From positions 186,001 through 250,000 of the forward strand of contig JAVYIG010000690.1 in NCBI GenBank assembly GCA_035222895.1: a DNA stretch of 64,000 nucleotides. The letters run 5' to 3'. The translations under genes were made by a program, and so were the position numbers. The stretch is from Strongylocentrotus droebachiensis (taxonomy: Eukaryota > Echinodermata > Echinoidea > Camarodonta > Strongylocentrotidae). The notes beneath the pieces were generated by a model. It ran no database searches and had not been told where the DNA came from. It was given only the letters and a program-made list of their open reading frames with translations. Below are positions 45,701 through 58,400 of the stretch, piece after piece (position 1 is the stretch's first letter; the number at the start of each line of letters is the position of its first letter).

Positions 45701-48700
45701 TAGAAGCCAGGTTCACAAGCTGAAGAGTGAAAACAAAAATTATCTAGGGTTAGAAACATTCTCATTCCTCGCCTTCATCAAAGCTCAGGTAACCTTGGCA
45801 ACTAAAACTGTGATTACCTGGTGACAAGACACTGAACATTGTGAATAATACAAGAAGTAAAGTTGACTTCTGACAATACTTAAAGGGCAAGTCCACTCCA
45901 AAAATAACTTACTTTCAATAGAAGCAGAAAAATCAGACAAACCAATTAAAAAAAAAACTTGATTTCCCCATGCCTTTGGCCAGGTTATATGATTTGTATT
46001 ATATTGCGTGCATGACATTTCACAAAAACTTTTATGAACTTTAGAGAATTGGCCTTTGAACTAAATTCTAGCGATTCACTGCAGGATGAAATCTGATGTC
46101 TTGATGTCTGTAATGACAAATTATAATTTTGCAGAATTATATGTTAAAGCTAGAAGACCATCCCACCCCCTTCCCAAAGAAAGAAAAAATTTAGTCACTG
46201 CAAACAGTTGCATTTGATTGAAGTGTTGTCCTTACTGTGGCAATGGCAGCAGTGGCATTTGAAGCTATGCAATAGACATGACTGTGACTATTTCACCACT
46301 GACATGGTCGTAATGGCGGGATATAAATGCTAGGAAAGTTGACCTTAAGAAAATAGAGAGTCAAACATACCAGCCCTTTTCAACAAAAACTTAGTTTCTT
46401 AGCCAGAAAATAATCAATGTGGGGAATGGTCTTCCAGGCGATGTTGTGGAGAGTATCACTATCAATTGCTTCAAATCTGGACTTGAGAACTGGTGGAAAG
46501 ATGCCCCAGATAAATATGATGACAACCCCAACCAAAGGAAACCATGGATAGGAACAACAGTCTAAAGACTGAATAATCCTGGATCAAGTTAGTTACAAGG
46601 TAGTTACATATATTTCTCAGGCCCTAGTTTTTCATCCCTTTTCTCATTCATTTATTGAATTATTCATATTGACCAATATCTGTGTGTCTTGAAATTAACC
46701 AAAAAACAAAAAAAGTATTAATGCATAAATCTTGATCATTGGTTTGTACCTTGGTCACACTGCTCTCCCCTCCATCCAGGAGTACAGATGCATTCTCCAG
46801 TCTCCGGATCGCATCCTGCACTGTTCTCACAAGTGCACCTCGTTGCGCAGCCGACACCATAGAAACCAACAGGGCATTCTGAAAGACAAGCAGTGTAAGA
46901 TGGATGGTCAGAACACAGGAAAATTCCCTAATTTCCTTCCAAATGTTTGATTATTGATAGAATGTTTGATGTTTGCGTTGCTTATAGTCAACTATAACAA
47001 GTGTATCCTGTTATCATGTGTTAAGAGGAATATTGTTCACTGTTATACATCAAAGACACTTAATGATACTACATGTACATGTATGTAATCATTCTGTGTT
47101 TCAAATGCAATGTGTACATCTCAATTAGTTAGGATTCAGTAAGTCATTCTGTTCTTATCGGTGGAATGGAAAGAAAACCACAATAACATTATTCACAAAA
47201 TGAAACTATTCATAAGGTATACAATTTGGAGAAATCAATTGAACATTTTCTGTGAACATCTCATTCATGTATAGTTAATATCACTTTTTAAGAATCACAT
47301 TAGAACGACAATATTTTATGATTGCAAATGATCTAGGAGATGTGAGATGTGAGATGATCTAGCGGTACGTTCACTTGGTCAGCTTGGTCTTTGCCTACAA
47401 ATTGACTCAGGCGGACCCGGTTCAAACGTGAGTCCCGTCTTTTGGATAATGACTATAAAAGTTGGTCCCGAATCGTAAATGTAAATAATCATATCTGATT
47501 GATACATACACATCTGTAAAAACCCGATTAAACACACACACACACTCTGCAATTTAGTATGTAACCGTCAGCTACCTGAAATTTATATGATCTTTTAAAT
47601 TCTTTGTAATGGGTTTATCAACTTGTCAAGCCACATAGGCTTTAACTGATACACCCTATTTCATTTTCCAACAATTTCTATTTAAATGTTATTACTTTGT
47701 TTCAAATATTTAAGTTGATTTTTGTAAATGTTTATAACCTTTTTTTTTTTTTTTTTAACACAATTTGAAAAAAATGGATCCATTAATCAACCAAAATCTT
47801 TGTTTTAACCCATGGCCTAAGCGAACTAGACGGTTCCTGTATTAAAGATGAAGTTGAGTTCTGGTCATGCGATTGCATTTTGAAAGAAACGGTGTGGAAT
47901 CGACCAGAAAGGTTGATCATCTAGCATATAAGAATTTGTGTGTATTGCAAGGTTCTGGAATCATCAAAATGATAAGAAATGTGGCCAAGTCTTGGTAAAG
48001 TTACAAACACTTGCACAGAAAGATGTATATGGGACTACACGAACACGTGGCGTAAAAAGCCGGCCCCCGATTCACACTTGCATAATAATAATGAGTACTG
48101 CTCACAAATTATTTTTCACCTCTTCCCAGAACTCAACCTTCTCTTTAAGCCTATGAGAATAAGGGAATTTGGTAGTCGATGGATTTTAAACACTCACCGT
48201 CTGTACAGAACTGTCCCTTCCATCCCGGTGTGCAGGTACAGTCTCCTGACTCTGAGTTGCATTCGGCTCCGTTCTGACACTGGCAATCGTGACGACACAT
48301 CAGGCCGTAGCGCCCGCTGGGGCAAGCTGGAAATAAAAAACAAACATAACGATTCAATTCAATTCAATTCAATTTCGGTTTTATCAAAAATATACCAAAT
48401 AAAAAGTCTGAAGGGTAGATAAACTTGATTCACATTGCATCATACAAAAATACATTAAAATATTCTCGTGAGTAATGATTAGCCATGAATACAAAGACTT
48501 ATCAATCTCCCTTAATTGGTGTTTTGAAATAAAGCTAATTCCATTATATAGGTGGATAAATTTTGTCATCAATTTAATGTGGGCAAAGGCATAAAGAAAT
48601 CAGGTCCATGAAGAAAAAACAAGAAAATTAGGATATTAAAACCATACATAACAACTGGTGAATAGGAGCCTATGACATCAGAGCCTCATGACAGAGTTGC

Positions 48701-51700
48701 CAATTTGTCTCTGTTAGAGAGCAATCCCAAGTCCACGTCATAAAAAGGTTCACAACTTTGTTAATATTCGTCTGATTTTTGATCAAACCTTCTTTTGATA
48801 AGCTTTTACTTTCTTATTGTCGTTTAAAGCACCATATTTGGTAATAACTGTTTTCTTTTAAAGCACTACTGTACTTCTTGTAGATACTTGCTCCCTCTTT
48901 ACAGAAAACGATGCCTAATAGGTGACCATTGGTCCCCCATGATCCTCTTTTTCTCATGTTAATTGAGACCTGAGTTGATGAGATAACCACCTGCCAGTGA
49001 CCACCCTGGGTGGTCTATTCCCTCCTAGCCAAACTAGTACAGATGGGCTTTGAAATACTTACGATCCCTGCAGTTTTCTCCAAAGTATCCAAGTGGGCAA
49101 AGACACTCTCCAGTGGTCTTGTCGCAGACCTTGTCCTCAGTACAGGTACAGTTGCTCCTGCAGGAGATACCCCAGGTACCGTCGGGGCAATCTACAAAGT
49201 AATCAAGTTATTACGTTTATCAATTTCTGTTTTTTCTGTTGTTTTTTTTTTAACTGTAATTAATCCTATGATTGTTTGTGAAAATGTGCTTATGAATGAT
49301 CAATAAAACATAAATTATAAAAATTATTTAAAAAAAAAAAAAAAGTGTAACAAGACATTACAGTAAGGCTAAATTCCTCAAGCGGCACAGCAAAGGGGGC
49401 CCGGGGGCATTTGCCCAATAGTCTGGAAGTTTCTGGGTGGCCCATATGATATATTGTGAAAAATTGCCCAAAAGCTAAAAAAAATGTAAAGAATACATGA
49501 TAATTTGGACGAGTTACATGGTATAAGTTCTGCAATGCATTGAAATGTCATTGTTCACTACTTCAAATTTCATTTCTTTTTCTAATTCAGTCACTATGAT
49601 CCCTCACAGAACGATGAATGAGCTTGTAATTTACAAGAATTAACTTTTGTTTTCAGTGCCCCTTAATTCTCCCTCTGAACAGGAAAGTGGTAAGTGAAAT
49701 GTCACCTGTAAAGGTCGTCTGTAGAGGTCACCTACATGTAGGTGAAACGGGTCAGTTCAACTAGATTTCATATGTTCATATTATGATTGAAAAAAAATCG
49801 ATCATATATTATATCGTATATCGTACAGTGTATATTGAATTAATGCACTGTAAGGCAACTTCTCATGGTGATTAAATCTATCAACTTGATCTCCATCACC
49901 GTGGTGACACTATCAATAGATGATGCAATCCTTACCGTCCAGACAGCTTGTCCCGGTCTTGCCGGCCTCACAGAAACATTCTCCAGTGATGCTGTTACAA
50001 TCGTTCCCTCCGCATCGGCAGGTGAACTTGCAGTTCACTCCGTAGCTTCCAAAATCACAAGCTGCAAAAGATGGAAAATGAAAGGTCAATTTCTTTTAAT
50101 TGTTTCAACTATTTTATCAAGCAAGACTGTAAATATTGACACCGAAATATTTAAAGGCAGGAGATAGACATTAGATATTATATCAAATCAAAATTTCTTT
50201 GTATATATTTAATAAGTTCTCCTGCTAACAAAGAAAGTAAAAAGGCTAAGACCCGCTAATAGACCCCTTTTCCCATGCTAAGCTACATAGTGTCCCAACA
50301 AAAGGCTATTTACATCTTTCACAAGCATGTATAGCATGGCTCCCTTTTCCAGTTTTTTCACAGGTATGAGCCACTAGAAACACCATATGTACACTGTGTC
50401 CCAACAAAAGTCTTCATTTCTTCCTGTCTTTCTCAAGTAAAGATAATATAAACCACTAGCTATACCATATCTACACAGTGTCTCAACAAAAGTCTACTCA
50501 CATCTTTCACAGGCCTCTCCTGCCTATCAAGAGTAAAGAGAATATAAACCGCTCGGTACACCCTATCTACATAGTGCCTCAACAAAATTCTACTCTCATC
50601 TTTCACAGGCCTATAGAGAGTAAAGAGAATACGAACCACTAGCTAAACCATATCTACACAGTGTCTCAACAAAAGTCTACTCACATCTTTCACAGGCTTC
50701 TCCCGTGTACCCTGCCGAGCATTCCCTGCTGCATTCTCCGTTCACCTTGTTACACATGGAAGCATCAAGGCACTGGCAGACGTGCCTGCACTGCTCACCA
50801 TACATCCCAAGACGACATTCTGAAACACAGGAATAAAGAGAAGATTTGATAACAATAATAATAATCTGGATTTATATAGTGCTTAAAGGCATCGTTTAAC
50901 AATGTTAAATCTGAGATGCATGGCCCTATGTGTTATCAGTGTAAGTGATATGGTGTTATATTGAACACCTAAAAAAATTGCGCTTCAAAATGATCATTAA
51001 GTGCTTCAAAAAAGTAAAAATCTTAAAGTGACAGGTTTACCATACTCATTTTTACAAATAGACTGTAGTGATACAAAAAACGAAAAACAAATTATGATTG
51101 CAGCATGAGCTATCCAGGATTTTGTTTAGAATATAATATAAAGATACCCAATCCCTTTAATATGAAATACCATCACTAAGCGCTCTACAGATATCATGAC
51201 CTTTGTAATAGGATTCATTCACGCACAATGTGCACCATTTCCATAGATCCTCGAGTAGTGCATATGACAACTTTTCACTTTTAACCTTGCCCCTATTTTG
51301 ATAAAATACCGGTACACATCCCATTACTGAAAAATATGATAACAAGTGGGGTTTCATTTTAAAAAGAAATAAACATACTTCATAATCATACTATACATAG
51401 TGATGATTATGCCATAACAAAAGAGATAAAAATCAATCAAACTTGAGTTTTCAAACTTTTTTGAGGGGTTTATAACACATTGGCTCCTGAGAGCAAGAAG
51501 GAAACTTATTTTAAAGATGTTTATGCGTGGGTATATAGTCGTTCGTGAAGTAGGCAACTTGGCGAACACTTCATGACCTTGAGCCAACGGGTATTACGCT
51601 TCCGCGTCCGTGTGCTGCCCTCTATATACCCATGCATGAGCAACTTTAAGTGCTATTAGTCAACATCCATATGATTCTCAGCAGACATTCTGCAACTAAA

Positions 51701-53526
51701 ATTAAAAAAAGCTTGATTGTTCAAACGTAATATTGAATTTCAATCGATGTGAGGATCTCACCATTTTGACATCTGTCTCCTTCGTATCCAGGCTTGCACC
51801 TACAGGCACCTTCGACAGGATCGCATCCCAAGGAATGGACCGGATGACAGTCACACTGCTCATTACACATGCTGCCGTAGTAGAAGGCTGGGCATGCTGG
51901 AAGATGAGAAGATGGAGAGAGAAAATGAAATAATATTTAAAGATAAAGTTGAGTTCTGGTCATGCAATTGCATTGTGAAAGAAACGATTCGATCGATCAG
52001 AAAAGGTTCATCATCTAGCATAAATATTGATGTGTACTGCAAGGTTCTGGAATCATCAAAATTATAAGAAATTTAGCCCAGTCCTGGTAAAGTTACAAGC
52101 ACTGTACACAGAAAGATGTATATGGCACTACACAAACATGTGTCATAAACATCTGTCCCAATTTGTATGATGAAGAGCAATGCTTTTCAGGGAACATTTT
52201 TTAACTGATGTTCTTCCACACTTGGATTACAATGATAACGCTCACATATTATTTCTCATCTCTTCCCAGAACTCAACCTTCTCTTTAACCCTCTATATTA
52301 TGACTACCTCTCTTAAGTGGCCACGGATACTTTTTCCAATCAATGGGATTGCATCACAAGGAATGGATCGGATGGTAGATTTGAGTAAAATATTGCCTTA
52401 TAGAGTTTTAAAAAAAATCATGAGTACTAGAAGGGGAGGATCAAAAGGAAGTACAAAAAGGAAAAGAGGAAAATAAAGATGACTTGGGTGAAAAAGTTCC
52501 ATATCTGATAGACGTGTGTCTAAAATTTCACAACAAAGTCTATTGACAGTAAGTTGGCAATAAACAACTGAGACCATACTAAGAAATATGACTTACGTTG
52601 ACTGCAGTGAGGTCCAAAGTAGCCGGCCCTACACAGGCAGGTTCCCCATCTCTCATTACACGTGATACCGGATGGGCAGTTGCATTCCTTGACGCAGTCC
52701 TTGCCCCAGAATCCGGGAGGGCAACCTGAAGATGAGAGAGAGAGATAAAATTATCAAGTAGTGATATCATTTACAAAAAAAATCAATGATCAACGATGTT
52801 CCAGGGGTGATAGTGAGAATTTAGAATTTTTTAAAATAGACATCTGAGCCCTTGTGCAAGGCATTCAAGCAAGTCGTGAATAAACAGCACCTCACCCCCC
52901 TAATTTTAAACCAGATTTACATCGATCTCAAGAAATACCCATTTTTGGAGAGAAAAAAAATCATGATAAAAAAAATTTAAATCAGGAAATTTAATTCAAT
53001 TTTATTTCGCAATATAAAAGTCAAAATATATAAAGTAACGCTATATTCAAAGATTTTTCCTGTCAATTAAGCAATTAAGGCTGATGTAAAAACATACATA
53101 ATATTTCATTAAAAATGTCCACATACCATCAGTGCAACGTGGACCCTCGATCCCTGGTAAACAGGTGCAGTCACCAGTGATAGGGTTACAAGTTCCTCCA
53201 TTCTGACACAGGCATGGCTGCTGGCAATTCTCACCAAAGAAGTTGGATGGACAAGCTATTAGGAGTAAGAGGGAAAGTTATTTCAACAAACTATGGTACA
53301 GAGAGGGTAGCCCTAACACCAGCGATGGGGTTACATGATCCTCCATTCTCACAAAGGCATGGTTGCTGGCAGTTCACACCTCATTGATAAAGTTTAATGA
53401 TAAATTCTTCCCAAATCTCTCCCCTCTTGTTAATGATGTACGGTAATAAGCAAGCCTTAAAGATTGTATTGTCTCATTAGGTGGTCTGTTATCAACAGAC
53501 CACCTATTGATTTCGTCAGAATTTTC

Positions 53527-53557
<31 letters not shown>

Positions 53558-55431
53558 TATTTTTATTTCTTCCCGTTTTTTGTTCCTAGAATAACTCAAG
53601 TTTGGTATAGTCAATTTGATTCAATTTTGGCACAGTCATAGGTCATTATCATGAGACGTGACAGGAACATTTTTAAGGTCATTAGGTTATCGTGACGTCA
53701 TCCAGGGGCCATTTTGTGAAATCACGTTATCCATCATATCTTCATGATGCATCAGCAAAGGTCATTCATATTCATATCACATATACTTTAGGTCAAGGCT
53801 CAACAGGTCATGTCATCAAAGGTCACATAAAGGTCATGACGCGCGCGTATGTGCGCGTCAAAATTTAAAATAGCTCAAAATCACTAAACTATTAAACGAG
53901 AGTACGAATCAGGTCATTTTAAGCATTTCAAAATTTTCCGTCCGTAAGTGTCCCTGCGCGCGGTGTGCGCGCTCACAGCGCGCGGAAAAGGTCAAATTCA
54001 AAATGTTTACATGATTTGGATTCCTCTTAACGTAATTGACAATTTACATCAATTTCAGTCACTCTTCATATTTCATAAGGCCGTGAGCGTGCGTCAAAGT
54101 TCAATATAATGCAAATTATAATGGGCAATATAATGCAAATTTGATCAAAAACATGCCATTTTAAAAATCGAAATAGCTCTTCAGATAGTCCGTCGACCCC
54201 CAATTTTTATATCATGGTTGGAGAAAGCATGAGTTGGAGATATGATTTCATACCACCCTGACTCGTACAAAGTGAAACAAAGTCATCATATTGGCATCTA
54301 AACTCAAACAAATGTATTTTGTTGATGACGTCATTTTTGTCTTTGTTTAATTGAGATTATCTCACTTATCGGTGATCAATTTTCTCCCAGATTTTGATAT
54401 GTTGTAGCTGAGATAATTTTCTATCAAAAATATGGAATAAATTTTTCATTTGGATGACTTCATCATAATTAAATTTTCGATTAAAGACGACTGTATATGA
54501 ATTAGGTAGGTTACAACTGGGAGAATTTATGTACAGGTCTGAAAAGGGACTATTACCAAACTCACTTCAAAACTGGTTTAGATGCAACAGTGATGTACAT
54601 TGTTATAACACTCGAAACTCCAAGAATTTGCATAGCATTTATTACAGAACTGCTACTGGCCAAAGAAGTGTTAAGTATCAGGGTTACCTTACATGGTCTA
54701 CTTTAGATAACAGTCTCAAACAATCTGCATCATTACGACAATTTAAGTATAAATATAAACAATATCTCTGCAATTCTAAATAGTCATATCAATTTAAAAA
54801 CAATTACATGTATTATTATGTTTCAAATCGCAATTATGTTATCATCGGGTCAATTTAATCTAATTATAAATCCAGACATTTTGAAGGGAGAGTCCACCCT
54901 GAGGATGGGTTTACTCCGCCTTTACTTGGCCACACACATTCTCAGGGTGGACTTCCCCTTCATTGCTACCGGGGCTAGACTCGATAAGCTTCGCTTTTTC
55001 TAGCCCCATCTACATTACTTACCTTTTTATGTTTTAATGTTTATATTTTGTTAACTGATGTAGTTTTTCATTGTTCTTTTATGCTTATGTATCTGTTTTC
55101 TCTTGCTCTATATGTCAAATGTGTACAATGTAATATGTTACCTTGTATATATTTTATTGGTTTTTAATGTGGAAAATAAATGAAATGAAATGAAATGAAA
55201 ACAATGCATAATTTGTCATATTTCCGTGTTATGTCTATGGGAGGTCACTTTTTTCAAAACATGAATCTGCATGACAATGTGTTTTGACCAGTATCTCGGT
55301 TAATATTCAACAGTTTTCTCCCAAATGTTAGTATGTTGTAGCTGAGACTATTTGCTATCTAAATATTTCCTCATTTTTTTCAATCAGATGTCAGGATCAT
55401 GCTCATGCTCATCATCATCATCATCATCAAT

Positions 55432-55462
<31 letters not shown>

Positions 55463-58400
55463 ATGTCACCATCATCATCATCATCATGGTCTGAAGATGA
55501 TCATCACTTACATCATCGTGATCATTATCATCATCATCATTAACATTATCGTTTTTATCATCATATAACATTATCATTATCATCATCATCACCTTTACTA
55601 TCATGATCATCATCATCTTCATCATGATCATCATTGTTTATATGTCATATATAACTTCTCCCATTCTCAAATCTATCATAAGACTTAGACAGACCACCTT
55701 ATTCGTCTTTGTGACGAATTAAATTTCTAGTTGGAATTGGAATCGCTTGGCTATAGATTTTTAAAGGACAGGCCTGAACGATGCTATCTATAATATATAT
55801 ATAGATCTACACCTTCGGGGTGACTTAAGTAAGAAAGAAATGATATGGGCAGTGTTCATTGCACTAGATTGACCAACCTCCTAATGACTTTATCATTATT
55901 TATCGTTATTCTTCTTACATTATATATGCAGAAGTTTTTTCGTAATTTTATCGGTAAGGTCTAACCGGGTTGATACCCCTCTGAACAGTGCCATTTCTAT
56001 ATTTGTATAAAGATCTTAGAAAGAAGATTTCTGACTTACTCTCGTTGCAGATGGTCCCCTGCCAGCCGGCTAGACATTCACACCCGGTCAAATCTTGGTT
56101 GCAGCTGGCCCCGTTCATACAGTCAGTACAAGAGTACTGGCATTGAGGTCCGAAGTTAGCCTCCCGACAAACTGATTCAATGAAAGAAAAGAAGCTAGTT
56201 AGTGTGAACAGTCACAGATAGTCAGTTATCGGTAATCTTAAAAAAGGATCGTTTAACAATGTTAAATTTTAGTTCCACGGCCCTACGTGTTATCAGCGTC
56301 AGTGATATGGTATAATATTGAAAAAATCGCTCTTCAAAAGGATCAAGAAGTGCCTCAAAAATAGGAAAACGAAAAATGAAATTTTGATTTCCAATCATAA
56401 ATATCTTGATAATCAGACAGGCGATCGGCTTGTAAAAGTCATGGGATTCCTGACTGGCCTAAAGGTTTATAATTATCAATGCAGCATGAGCTAAATCCAG
56501 GAGTTTGTTCCAGAATCTCAGGCAATGTTACCGAGTTCACTTTAAAAGATGTTTGATCACCAAAGAACATTTTCACTCTGCACTTTTCAATATTGACACT
56601 TCCATAACAATCAGTATACAAGAACTGACACTGAGGATCAAAGTTAGCCTCCCAACAAACTGATTCAATGATAGAAATGAGCTAGTTAGAGGGAAATTAT
56701 TGGTACCCTTCAAAGATAAAGTGGAATAACGGTCATGCATTTACATTGGGGAAAACACACAGCCTTCACAAGTTATAAACGTGTGTATAGCACATGATGA
56801 CGCTGTGGGAATTCACATCCAAGGTCGGGCCAGGTATATCAATTTTTTTTCGCCTTACATTTATTTGAAACCTGCATTAAAGGAACCTGTACATAAAGAC
56901 CACCTGCCTATAAAGACCACTTTTCATGTTTCCCTTGAGCGTTCTTTATATACTAGCTACAATGATTGAATATGGTTCTCATTGAAACCTGTACTAAAAG
57001 AACCTGTGCATAAAGACCACCTGCCTATAAAGAGCACCTGTCATGTTTCCCTTGAGAGGTCTTTATATACAGGTTTAACTATTAAATACTTACAGCTTGT
57101 TTGCGGTCCCTGCTCCAGCTGGCCCGTACTCAGCTCACTGTTTTGGAAAGGAGGGAACTGGAAGCTAGGAGATGACGGAGTTGGGCGTGTCTGCAACACT
57201 GTAATGGAAAGAAGAAATACCCAGGTTGGTGGGGGAGGGGGTTTGATTAAAAACATTTAGCTCCAGTTCTTTAACTAAAAAAATTATCACTTCATAATTT
57301 TACACTCAATGCGTAACAAAGTTTATATTTTAATAACCAACCTTCAATGCAAAATAATATTATACATAGTTAGGAGCAGATCTCTCAAAAGAGGGGGCAC
57401 AATTAATATTTCTAAAATTTTGAGACAAGGACAAAAAAAAAAAAAAAAATCCTAAATTCTCTGAAAAGCAACAAGAACAAAAAAAGATCATTTTCCATAA
57501 AGGAAAAAAAGGTAGGATGGACTCAGTAAATGAATCACACAAGACTGCGTTTAACCAATCATTTGACCTGTATTAAGCGCCTAATAAATGTTATATATTG
57601 TTATTATTATTAGGATCGAGGAGTGAGTTGTATAAAGAAAAATATAGGACCACGAAGGGAAGGAAGACTTACTTCTAAGACAGGAGAAACCGTCGTCGCC
57701 CAGTTGGAAAGAATTGTTGCATCCGCACAGGTAAGACCCTTGCGTATTGGTGCATGTCTGATCACATTGGTTGCTGCTACGCTGTGCACACTCGTCAACA
57801 TCTGAAATAAATAAAAGAACACCGTTTATTCATTGATTACTGAACCCATTGATTACTAATACAGTAAGCACCCATATAAATCAATCCTTTTCATGGTACA
57901 AAATATTCAACGTTCAAATAAAGAACAAACGTGAATAACCCAGGGCCCCAGTTGCACAAAACTTAGCATTAATGGAAACTTTGCAAATAATTGCAACTTC
58001 CATGGAAACCATGATTTGATTAATTGGCTGTCCAGTGAAGTTGCCATGGTAGTTAATAGTGATGCCAAAGTTACTATCGATGGTAAGTTTTATGCAATGA
58101 TGACCCAGGACTGAGGTTTACAATTAAAAATAAAAGATGCCCTGGCAGTGTCAAACCAAAACCTTTCACAAATTGTGAAAAATTCAATGATGTGACTGTT
58201 CAAATTCAATTATTTTTTCACAGCATGAAACTTCAACAACTTTCACCTCTCTCAAGATTTGCATCATTTTATGAGTTAGAAAGCTTCTTGTTTCATAGCA
58301 TTTTACATGCTTCCTTTAACGATACAGCTGCAATGATAGACAATGCATAAAAAATAAACATTGATTTCACTTGAAAGTATATGCTATGAAAACAACTACA

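Larger units (their letters stand above)
53478..55735. mobile_element. Repeat block in intron 8 bounded by AGACCACCT motifs
   Basis: The left edge is a perfect 13-bp palindrome (53478-53490 TAGGTGGTCTGTT; 53494-53506 AACAGACCACCTA; loop ATC). The right edge has CAGACCACCTTATTCGTC at 55690, with its own hairpin ATTCGTC/GACGAAT. Inside are an ATT-run, a LINE end and an ATC microsatellite. Likely a non-autonomous element with nested insertions; boundaries inferred. Confidence 0.5.

Noticed and set aside
55352..55634. Ser/His- and Met/Asp-rich frames
   Set aside because: Translations of an ATC microsatellite.
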